Part shown: positions 57,242-64,000 of the stretch, one piece after another
How positions within the stretch are numbered: the stretch's first letter is position 1
Layout: each line of letters begins with the position of its first letter
Assembly: GCF_012516395.1 (NCBI RefSeq)
Contig: NZ_CP051206.1
Span: 2,772,501-2,836,500 of the forward strand
Length of the DNA stretch: 64,000 nt
Source: Dolichospermum flos-aquae CCAP 1403/13F
GTDB taxonomy: Bacteria > Cyanobacteriota > Cyanobacteriia > Cyanobacteriales > Nostocaceae
Direction: 5' to 3'
Notes under the pieces: model-generated
The model's database searches: none
What the model saw: the letters and a program-made list of their open reading frames with translations, nothing else
What the model was told of the DNA's origin: nothing
Translations under genes and position numbers: made by a program

Positions 57242-58909
57242 TTAAGCTTTTGCTAATAAAGGTGCAGCAGCTAAGAGGGTTTGGGTGTAGGGATGTTGAG
57301 GATGAGCAAAAATTTGCTTAGTCTGTCCTAATTCAACTATTTTACCACCATTCATTACGGCAATGCGATCGCACAAAAACCGCGCTAACCACAAATCATG
57401 GGTAATGAACAAATAGGTTAATTTAAATTCATCTTTTAGTTGTAACATCAAATCGAGAACTTGTGTTTGCACACTGGCATCTAACATACTCACTGGTTCA
57501 TCACATATTACCAGTTTTGGCTTAGTAATTAAAGCCCTGGCTATAGCTACCCGTTGTTGTTGTCCTCCAGATAAATCGGCGGGATAACGGTGATAATAGA
57601 GTTCTGCTGGGGTTAAACCCACTTTTTCCAACATCCATAAAACCTGTTCTTTAGCTTTTACAACAATATCCATATTATGAATTAATAAAGGATCTGCTAT
57701 ACTTTGTCCTACCGTCATCGCTGGATTTAAACAAGCATGAGGATCTTGAAATATCATTTGGATTTGTCTCCGAGAAGAACGGATTTTTTGCCGAGATAAA
57801 CTGGTTAATTCCTGGCCTAAAAATTCGACTTTTCCCGATGTCGGACTAATTAATTGTAAGATAGTTCTCGAAAGTGTACTTTTCCCACAACCAGACTCTC
57901 CCACTAATCCTAAAATTTCCCCAGCATACAATTCTAAATTAATCCCATCTACAGCTTTAACCGTTTGTCCTTCTCCTTTAAATATCCGTTCAATAAAATT
58001 CGGTTCTATGGTATAATGTTGCTTGAGTTCTGTAATTTTTAAAATGGGATTTGCCTTTTCTGTTCCCTGTTCTCTTTTCCCTGCGATGCACTGAGCTTGT
58101 CGAAGTGTTCCCTCTTCCTTTTGAATATGTAAAGCGGCTTTTAATAAAGATTGAGTATATTCATGTTGTGGATGAGCAAATACAGTTTCCGTTTTTCCCA
58201 TTTCCACCATTTTACCCTGATACATTACCCCAATGCGATCGCAATATTCCCCCACCATTGCTAAATCATGGGAAATTAATAATAATCCCATATTTTCCTC
58301 TGCACACAATCGCGTTAGTTCTTGGAGAATCTGAGCAGAAACAGTCACATCTAAACTAGTCGTTGGTTCATCAGCCACAATTAACTTAGGACTTAAAAGT
58401 AAAGCTAAAGCAATAGCTACCCGTTGACGCATTCCCCCGCTAAACTCATGGGGGTACTGACTCCAACGACTAGCGGGAATTTTCACCTTTGCCAAAGTCG
58501 CTAAAGCCTTTTCCTTCGCTTGCTGTTTCGATAATTCCGGTAAATGGGCTTGTAGAGTTTCAATACAGTGATTCCCAATTGTCATCAATGGATCAAGGCG
58601 CGTCATGGGGTCTTGAAAAATCAAAGCTACCTCTTCACCTCGAAACTTTTGCATCTTAATTGGTGTTAAATCTAATACAGGTTTTCCTTGAAAATTTACT
58701 ATTCCTTCAACGCGACTAGAGGCAGGCAATAAACGCATTATCGCTTTTCCAATAGTGGATTTACCACAACCGGACTCTCCCACCAATCCCATTCTTTCGC
58801 CAGGCTTGAGAATAAAAGATACACCATCAATCGCCCAGCTTTCTACCTCTCCACTCCGTCGCGGATAAGCCACACGGAGATTTTTAACACTCAATAAAGC
58901 TTCACTCAT
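57242..58909 (-). CDS. Fused two-domain ATPase of a peptide/nickel-type ABC transporter
   Basis: The 555-residue protein joins two ATPases equivalent to DppD and DppF. Each half has Walker A (GESGCGKST), signature (FSGGMRQRV and LSGGQQQRV) and Walker B (IVADEPTT and VICDEPVS). The linker at about 262-285 is variable and carries a repeat-derived segment (QCIAGKREQGTEKANP), encoded near 58070-58110 by GCACTGAGCTTGTCGAAGTG, a common dispersed repeat. The matching permease and binding-protein genes are not in the window, so it is an orphan or serves a transporter elsewhere. The substrate may be peptides or an opine-like compound. Confidence 0.92.
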   Translation of the reverse strand: MSEALLSVKNLRVAYPRRSGEVESWAIDGVSFILKPGERMGLVGESGCGKSTIGKAIMRLLPASSRVEGIVNFQGKPVLDLTPIKMQKFRGEEVALIFQDPMTRLDPLMTIGNHCIETLQAHLPELSKQQAKEKALATLAKVKIPASRWSQYPHEFSGGMRQRVAIALALLLSPKLIVADEPTTSLDVTVSAQILQELTRLCAEENMGLLLISHDLAMVGEYCDRIGVMYQGKMVEMGKTETVFAHPQHEYTQSLLKAALHIQKEEGTLRQAQCIAGKREQGTEKANPILKITELKQHYTIEPNFIERIFKGEGQTVKAVDGINLELYAGEILGLVGESGCGKSTLSRTILQLISPTSGKVEFLGQELTSLSRQKIRSSRRQIQMIFQDPHACLNPAMTVGQSIADPLLIHNMDIVVKAKEQVLWMLEKVGLTPAELYYHRYPADLSGGQQQRVAIARALITKPKLVICDEPVSMLDASVQTQVLDLMLQLKDEFKLTYLFITHDLWLARFLCDRIAVMNGGKIVELGQTKQIFAHPQHPYTQTLLAAAPLLAKA

Positions 58910-59270
58910 AATTAATTATTTTATAACCTTTAATATTGTTGGGGATTCATCATAACTCGACCAGGATTAATCAATCTATAGATTATAGATAATGGGTATG
59001 ATAGATAACCTCTAAAAAACGACTGTTAATTTACATATCTTTACAATTCGCCATCTGGGGAAGAGAGTGAGTTGGGTAAACACTTGATGGCGATGTTCCT
59101 GATTACAGCTAGATAACAGCGATCTTAGTAGATAAATTATCTAAAGTGTCTATTACATTGTTTAAAGTTATGTAGCCTTTTGCTTACAAGCTATCAAGCC
59201 CTGGGGTAAACTATGCCTTGATTATGATTCTTTCACTCCAGAAGAACACCCGCAAGGAGCAGTTTTTTAA
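58910..59270 (+). promoter_or_regulatory. psaC upstream region, no defined motif
   Basis: No gene is seen in this 361-base interval. It separates the divergent ABC ATPase and psaC genes, so both promoters must be here. CGCAAGGAG lies 15 bases before the psaC ATG and is the likely ribosome site. Confidence 0.45.
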
Positions 59271-59516
<246 letters not shown>

Positions 59517-59547
59517 GAATTTCATTTCTAAATTCTTGGTACTTTAG

Positions 59548-59607
59548 TGCTGAGGAGTGAGAATGGGAGAAAAATCAAGATTCTTCCCTCATTCCTCAGC
59601 ATTTTTT
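59548..59607 (+). terminator. Terminator of psaC
   Basis: GCTGAGGA (59549) and TCCTCAGC (59593) form the outer stem of a long imperfect hairpin followed by TTTTTT. Confidence 0.78.
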
Positions 59608-59619
59608 GTCAGTTGGTAG

Positions 59620-59684
59620 GGGCGAAGCATTTGGAAAAGCATGTCTCGCAACTACCGATAATTTATCTTCCAAATGCTTCGCCC
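59620..59684. repeat. 65-bp palindromic repeat, variant centre
   Basis: Standard arms enclose AAAAGCATGTCTCGCAACTA, a centre closer to the 47990 copy than to the array. It lies between psaC and glmS. Confidence 0.92.
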
Positions 59685-59772
59685 GTACAGTTGTCAGTTG
59701 TCAATGACCAATCACCAATTCCAGCAACTATACTTAAAATTTAATCATCCTGAAACCGGAGTGGTTTAAGCA

Positions 59773-61650
59773 ATGTGTGGAATAGTTGGATATATAGGCA
59801 CTCAGCCAGCGACAGATATTTTACTGGCTGGACTAGAAAAATTAGAATATAGAGGTTACGATTCAGCCGGAATTGCCACTATTTTGGCAGGTGACGTGCA
59901 TTGTGTCCGAGCTAAAGGCAAATTACTCAACCTGCGTTCTAAACTGGAACAAATCGAAAATCCTGCCCAAATAGGGATTGGTCACACGCGCTGGGCAACT
60001 CATGGTAAACCAGAAGAGTACAATGCCCATCCTCATCTAGATACGGCATTGCGGATAGCAGTGGTACAAAATGGGATAATTGAGAATTATCGAGAATTGC
60101 GGGAACAATTAAAAGCATTAGGACATGAATTCCGTTCAGAAACAGATACAGAAGTAATTCCCCATTTGATTGCTGAGTGTTTAAAGCATTCTCCTGAAAA
60201 TCCTCTTTCCCCTTCAGTATTTTTAGACGCGGTGCAGGAAGCTGTCAGTAAATTAGAGGGGGCTTATGCTATTGCGGCTATTTCTGCTGACTACCCCGAT
60301 GAGTTGATTGTAGTTCGCCAACAAGCGCCTTTAGTCATTGGTTTTGGCCAAGGTGAGTTTTTCTGTGCTTCCGATACGCCGGCGATTGCCCCCTATACCC
60401 GCGCTGTATTGTCCCTAGAAAATGGCGAAATTGCTCGTTTGACTCCTTTAGGCGTGGAGGTCTATAACTTTGCTGGAAATCGCTTAAAAAAGCATCCCCG
60501 CACTTTGAACTGGAATCCCATTATGGTGGAAAAACAGGGATTCAAACATTTTATGCTCAAGGAAATCTATGAACAACCGGGAGTAGTGCGGGATTGTTTG
60601 GAGGCTTATTTCCCTGCTAGTTCGGAAACACCTGTAAATTTAGGTTTACCGGCAGATTTTTATGCAGATTTAGAACAAATTCAAATTGTCGCTTGTGGTA
60701 CAAGTTGGCACGCTGCATTAGTAGGTAAATACTTATTAGAACAATTGGCAGGAATTCCTACTCAGGTACAATATGCTTCGGAATTTCGGTATGCACCATC
60801 ACCGCTAACGCCTCATACTTTGACTATTGGCGTAACTCAATCTGGAGAAACTGCTGATACTTTGGCAGCTTTGTCTATGGAAAAAGACCGCCGACAAGGG
60901 AAGGAAGCTAAGTATCAAGTACGACTTTTGGGGATTACTAATCGTCCAGAAAGTAGTTTAGGTAATATGGTGGCGAATATTATCAATACTCATGGGGGAA
61001 TTGAAATTGGTGTGGCGGCAACGAAAACTTTTGTGGCACAATTAATGGCGTTTTATGCTTTGGCTTTAGATTTAGCTTATCGTCGTCAGGAAATTAGTGA
61101 TTCGAGATTTGAGGAAATTCTTACAGGTTTACGTCAGTTACCAGGGGAAATTGAAGCGATTTTAGAAACGCAAGAACGTTATATTGAACATTTAGTACAT
61201 GATTTTTCAGAAACCAAAGATTTTATCTTTATTGGTAGGGGAATTAATTTTCCCATTGCGTTAGAAGGGGCTTTAAAATTAAAGGAAATTAGTTATATTC
61301 ATGCGGAAGGATATCCAGCAGGGGAAATGAAACATGGACCAATTGCGTTGTTAGATGCGAAAGTTCCTGTAGTTGCGATCGCTGTTCCTGGTAGTGTATA
61401 TGAAAAGGTAATTTCTAACGCTCAAGAAGCAAAAGCCAGAGATTCCCGGTTAATTGGGATAACTTCTGTTAAAGATGGGGAAGCAGCGGAGATTTTTAAT
61501 GATTTAATTCCGGTTTCTGAAGTTGAGGAAATTCTGTCTCCAATTCTCACGGTTATTCCGTTGCAATTGTTAGCTTATCATATTGCGGCGCGGCGGGGTT
61601 TGGATGTAGATCAACCCAGGAATTTGGCGAAATCGGTAACAGTTGAATAA
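59773..61650 (+). CDS. glmS: Glutamine-fructose-6-phosphate aminotransferase
   Basis: GlmS makes glucosamine-6-phosphate, the entry to peptidoglycan and amino-sugar synthesis. The 625 residues are normal. The catalytic Cys2 of the glutaminase domain is in MCGIVGYIG, followed by THGKPEEYNAHPH; the two SIS domains begin at about 295 and 470, and the end is NLAKSVTVE. No glmS ribozyme is seen in the leader, as expected outside Firmicutes. It is a single gene. Confidence 0.97.
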   Translation: MCGIVGYIGTQPATDILLAGLEKLEYRGYDSAGIATILAGDVHCVRAKGKLLNLRSKLEQIENPAQIGIGHTRWATHGKPEEYNAHPHLDTALRIAVVQNGIIENYRELREQLKALGHEFRSETDTEVIPHLIAECLKHSPENPLSPSVFLDAVQEAVSKLEGAYAIAAISADYPDELIVVRQQAPLVIGFGQGEFFCASDTPAIAPYTRAVLSLENGEIARLTPLGVEVYNFAGNRLKKHPRTLNWNPIMVEKQGFKHFMLKEIYEQPGVVRDCLEAYFPASSETPVNLGLPADFYADLEQIQIVACGTSWHAALVGKYLLEQLAGIPTQVQYASEFRYAPSPLTPHTLTIGVTQSGETADTLAALSMEKDRRQGKEAKYQVRLLGITNRPESSLGNMVANIINTHGGIEIGVAATKTFVAQLMAFYALALDLAYRRQEISDSRFEEILTGLRQLPGEIEAILETQERYIEHLVHDFSETKDFIFIGRGINFPIALEGALKLKEISYIHAEGYPAGEMKHGPIALLDAKVPVVAIAVPGSVYEKVISNAQEAKARDSRLIGITSVKDGEAAEIFNDLIPVSEVEEILSPILTVIPLQLLAYHIAARRGLDVDQPRNLAKSVTVE

Positions 61651-61653
61651 ATT

Positions 61654-61786
61654 CTAAGTAGGTCGGCGTTAAAAATTATCGTTGTGGAAAGGCAAGAGGC
61701 AAGAGGCACTCATGCAAGAGTGAAGAGGTTTTTGGAGATTTTACTTTTCTTTACACAATTTGGTTTTATTATGTTGACCTACTTAG
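61654..61786. mobile_element. MITE-like element with CTAAGTAGGT ends, 133 bp
   Basis: Ends CTAAGTAGGTC and GACCTACTTAG are perfect inverted repeats of 11 bp. The inside has GGCAAGAGGCAAGAGGCAC and no gene. A longer, reversed copy is at 25825. Confidence 0.75.
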
Positions 61787-61832
61787 CGCAATTTTACACA
61801 AGAACAGGCTAAATTGTCTTTGGAGATGTCTA

Positions 61833-62432
61833 ATGAATAAATTAGTGAAACAAGGATTAGTTTGGCTAGGTGCAGCTATGATTGCAGTTAGCTTAATAGC
61901 GTGTGATAGTTTGTTTCCTCCTCAAGGTGATCTAGTTGAACGGGTAAGTGATGGTGATACATTAATATTGAAAAGTGCTGATGGTAAAAAGTTTACGGTG
62001 CGGTTTGCTTGTATTGATGCTCCAGAAATAGCGCATTCTCAGACAGAAAAGAAGAGTAAAATTACTCAAGATGTCAATCAGTTTGTTTGGGGTATGAAAG
62101 CGAAAACACGGATAGAGGAACTGATTAAACAAACAGATAATCGTGTAAAGTTAAATATGACAGATAGCGATCGCTATGGGAGAAAAGTTGCTGAAGTTCG
62201 TTCAAAAGATGGTACGTTTTTACAGGAAGTCTTGTTAAAAGAAGGATTAGCTAAAGTATATCGTCCCTATTTAAGCAAATGTCCTAGTAGGGATATTATT
62301 CAACAAGCCGAAGCACAAGCGCAAAAACAAAGGATTGGTATTTGGAGTGATCGAAAATTTATTGATCCTTGGGATTATCGGAAAGCAAATAATTCACATA
62401 GAATGAAGAGAACCACTGATCTCAAATATTAA
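61833..62432 (+). CDS. Thermonuclease-family lipoprotein
   Basis: The 199-residue protein is of the staphylococcal nuclease fold (SNase), cutting DNA and RNA outside the cytosol. The N-terminus MNKLVKQGLVWLGAAMIAVS followed by LIAC is a lipoprotein signal with Cys24. The metal and catalytic residues are in RVSDGDTLI, RFACIDAPE and DRYGRKVAEV. It is complete. Its stop overlaps the tail of the broken hsdR gene on the opposite strand. Confidence 0.9.
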   Translation: MNKLVKQGLVWLGAAMIAVSLIACDSLFPPQGDLVERVSDGDTLILKSADGKKFTVRFACIDAPEIAHSQTEKKSKITQDVNQFVWGMKAKTRIEELIKQTDNRVKLNMTDSDRYGRKVAEVRSKDGTFLQEVLLKEGLAKVYRPYLSKCPSRDIIQQAEAQAQKQRIGIWSDRKFIDPWDYRKANNSHRMKRTTDLKY

Positions 62433-63093
62433 GCTGCTTTGTTCTGAGAATACAAATATTGTTGAAACTCGATAAATACTTCGCTGATATTAGCAACGCT
62501 TCCTAATTGTGTCACAGCATCTCTAACAGTATGAATAACCCTTTTCTGATAAACCTGCTAATAGGGCTTTACGAGTATCTGGACGACTCCAAATAGTTCT
62601 TAATTCGGCTTCATTTTTGAATAATTCAGGAATTTCCCCAAAAAGACGTTCTATAAATTCTTCCGCGCTCATGGGTTTACCGTCTTGACTCCAAAAGCTC
62701 GTAGATATCTGATGTTGAATAGTTGGTTGATTTCTGTCATGAATAATTGCACCCGGTAGCGTTCCCGTTCCTGAATTTCAATAATGCGGTTAAAGTCGCT
62801 TTCAGTGTAGGTTTTTTCTGCATCTATTGCACCTTCGATGACATCATCATCAAGGCTGTAAGTATATTCATCTAGGGTAGTTTCGATTTGTCTGACTTTG
62901 AAGGGAGTTAAAAACCCGTCGTTAATGCCGTCTTTGAGGGCGTAGATATAAACTGGATCACCAAAATAAGCGTAGGTATCGGCGTTGTGTTCGCGCTTGG
63001 GGGTGGCTGTGAGTCCCAGTTGTACGGCGGGTGAGAAGTATTCTAATATGCCTCGCCAGGTGCTTTCGTCTTTTGCTCCTCCTCGATGGCATT
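62429..63093 (-). pseudogene. hsdR: Broken type I restriction HsdR (R subunit) gene, split by a transposon
   Basis: Read from 63093 down, the frame opens in the DEAD-type Walker B box (CHRGGAKDESTWRGILEYFS), then LGLTATPKR and NADTYAYFGDPVYIYALKDG and INDGFLTPFKV, all helicase motifs of EcoAI/EcoR124-like HsdR. After TEINQ the frame jumps (deletion and frameshift) to PMSAEEFIERLFGEIPELFK, a C-terminal part, and a second frameshift precedes VRDAVTQLGSVANISEVF and the end. The upstream half must lie beyond the transposon. It is non-functional. Confidence 0.85.
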
Positions 63094-63099
63094 TGTCGC

Positions 63100-63318
63100 T
63101 TGCCAGATTAAATGACCACCTGACAAATTAATGTCCACAAAAATATTAACCCCTAAACCCTTGCTATGTAAGGGTTTTGTTATTTTAGCCTATATTGAGC
63201 CTCTTCAACATCAATTGACAAAATAACTGTCCGAGTTTAAAAACTTGACAAATTAGTTGTCCCATATTAAAAATAATGCTTTTTCCAACCTTGACTTTAC
63301 TTGACAAATTAATTGTCC
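63100..63318 (+). promoter_or_regulatory. TnsB-type binding sites in the left end
   Basis: Five sites: 63100-63117 (TTGCCAGATTAAATGACC, the most diverged), 63121-63136 (TGACAAATTAATGTCC), 63215-63232 (TTGACAAAATAACTGTCC), 63245-63262 (TTGACAAATTAGTTGTCC) and 63301-63318 (TTGACAAATTAATTGTCC). All point the same way. The uneven spacing is typical of Tn7-type ends. Confidence 0.82.
63156..63188 (+). terminator. Terminator-like hairpin inside the transposon end
   Basis: AACCCTT/AAGGGTT with a 7-base loop, followed by TTGTTATTTT on the plus strand. It would block transcripts entering from the flank, for example from the thermonuclease gene. Confidence 0.6.
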
Positions 63319-63359
63319 TCCGATAGAGTATAATTCAACTATGTTTGTAATAAACATAT

Positions 63360-64000
63360 ATGCTAGAAATACAAAATGATAAACCCAATGAGGATGAAGT
63401 AGAAGATAGCGAGATTATCACTCAACTATCCGCAGGTGATAAAGAACTATTGGAACTAATCCAGAAATTACTCGAACCATGCGATACCTTCGGTAAGCTT
63501 CGCTAACGCATCACTTACGGAGAAAGACAAAGGGAGGTAGCAGCAAAACTGGGTAAATCAGTCCGAACAGTCCGCAGACTGGTTAAAAAATGGGAAGAAC
63601 AAGGTTTAGCCGGACTGCAAACCACTCAACGGGCTGACAAAGGTAAACACCGCATAGATTCTCAGTGGCAAAAATTCATCATCAATACCTATAAAGAAGG
63701 TAATAAGGGTGGCAAGCGAATTACTCCCCAACAGGTTGCCATTAGAGTACAGGCAAAAGCAGCAGAATCGGGTGATGAGAATTATCCCAGTTATAGAACC
63801 GTTTATCGAGTTCTACAACCGATTATTGAGGAACAAGAGCAAAAAGCGAGTGTTAGAAATCGTGGTTGGCGCGGTTCTCGATTATCACTAAAAACCCGTG
63901 ACGGACTAGATTTATCTGTAGAATACAGCAATCATATCTGGCAGTGTGACCATACTCGTGCTGATATTTTACTGGTGGATCAACATGGTGAACTTTTAGC
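63360..64000 (+). pseudogene. tnsB: TnsB-family transposase, N-terminal part, interrupted by a stop
   Basis: TnsB is the DDE transposase that cuts and joins transposon ends. The frame from ATG 63360 reads MLEIQNDKPNEDEVEDSEII and LLEPCD, then a 21-base insertion (63486-63506) adds a TAA at 63504. The same frame continues without further stops to the edge: ITYGERQREVAAKLGKSVRT, ADKGKHRI, TYKEGNKGGKRITPQQVAI, and CDHTRADILLVDQHGELL, where the first Asp of the DDE site lies. Removing the insert gives GCGATCGC and a clean frame. No in-frame ATG follows soon after the stop, so the copy is probably inactive unless read through. The C-terminus is outside the window. Confidence 0.82.

Larger units (their letters stand above)
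63094..64000 (+). mobile_element. Left end of a Tn7-like transposon (CAST-like), continues past window
   Basis: The element starts with TGT at 63094, directly after GCATT of hsdR. Five related sites follow, roughly TTGACAAATTAATTGTCC, then a tnsB gene pointing inward. TGT ends, repeated TnsB sites and a tnsB next to the left end are the layout of Tn7-like elements, including cyanobacterial type V-K CASTs. GCATT (63089-63093) is the expected 5-bp target duplication, whose second copy would be at the other end. Cas12k, TnsC, TniQ and CRISPR would lie beyond 64000 and are not seen. Confidence 0.8.

Noticed and set aside
63709-63891. Short plus-strand frame near the right edge
   Set aside because: It is out of frame with the clear TnsB homology that spans the same bases.

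Overview
The window is chromosomal DNA of a cyanobacterium, most likely a filamentous member of the Nostocales. The direct evidence is the psbD/psbC pair with its 17-base overlap, ycf4, psaC, an ndhA-I-G-E operon, a cyanobacterial glutamate-cysteine ligase, many HIP1 octamers (GCGATCGC), short tandem heptamer repeats and an XisH/XisI pair. The species cannot be named from this sequence alone.

Layout. 1-4 kb: 3' part of argH, a tandem repeat array, a small basic protein and pnp. 4.2-15 kb: an accessory zone with a decayed RelE-type toxin-antitoxin remnant cut by a MITE, XisH/XisI, two Uma2-type nucleases, BrnT/BrnA, a membrane Ser/Thr kinase, and an SNF2 helicase/SWIM protein pair with an Rpn-type nuclease between them. 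15-25 kb: an outer-membrane barrel protein, psbC-psbD, an IS200/IS605 remnant, ycf4, a cyclophilin lipoprotein, a ketoacyl synthase, a methyltransferase and gcvT-gcvH. 25-30 kb: a pentapeptide-repeat protein, a PhnD-C-E-type ABC transporter, an alpha/beta hydrolase and a Nudix hydrolase. 30-37 kb: a chemosensory operon (cheW, a GAF-containing receptor, a hybrid cheA) and tRNA-Leu(UAG). 37-44.6 kb: alr, an HNH protein, a DHH phosphoesterase, a RusA-like nuclease overlapping an unusual nuclease/HEPN/RelE fusion, sixA and gltA. 44.6-49.3 kb: a structured non-coding stretch, then ndhA-I-G-E and NAD kinase. 49.5-62.4 kb: an N-acyltransferase, gshA, trmL, a LysM/M23 peptidase, tRNA-Met, a fused peptide-type ABC ATPase, psaC, glmS and a thermonuclease lipoprotein. 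62.4-64 kb: a broken type I restriction gene (hsdR) split by the left end of a large Tn7-like transposon whose first gene is tnsB.

The most notable item is that transposon end (63094 onward). Its terminal TGT, repeated TnsB-type binding sites and TnsB N-terminus resemble type V-K CRISPR-associated transposons, although any Cas12k or CRISPR array would lie beyond the window. It sits inside the helicase Walker B box of hsdR. Its tnsB carries a 21-base in-frame insertion that splits a HIP1 octamer and adds a stop codon. The second notable item is the two-gene unit at 41.2-42.8 kb: a RusA-like nuclease overlapping a protein that joins a PD-(D/E)XK domain, a HEPN-like RxxxxH region and a RelE/ParE-like tail. 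This is a candidate undescribed toxin or defence module.

Intergenic DNA is full of dispersed repeats: a 65-bp palindrome (five loci), a GTTGGGTT palindrome (six copies), a 31-bp hairpin (three copies), several MITE-like elements and CAACTGA/TTAGTCA-type heptamer tracts, including all the spacers of the ndh operon.
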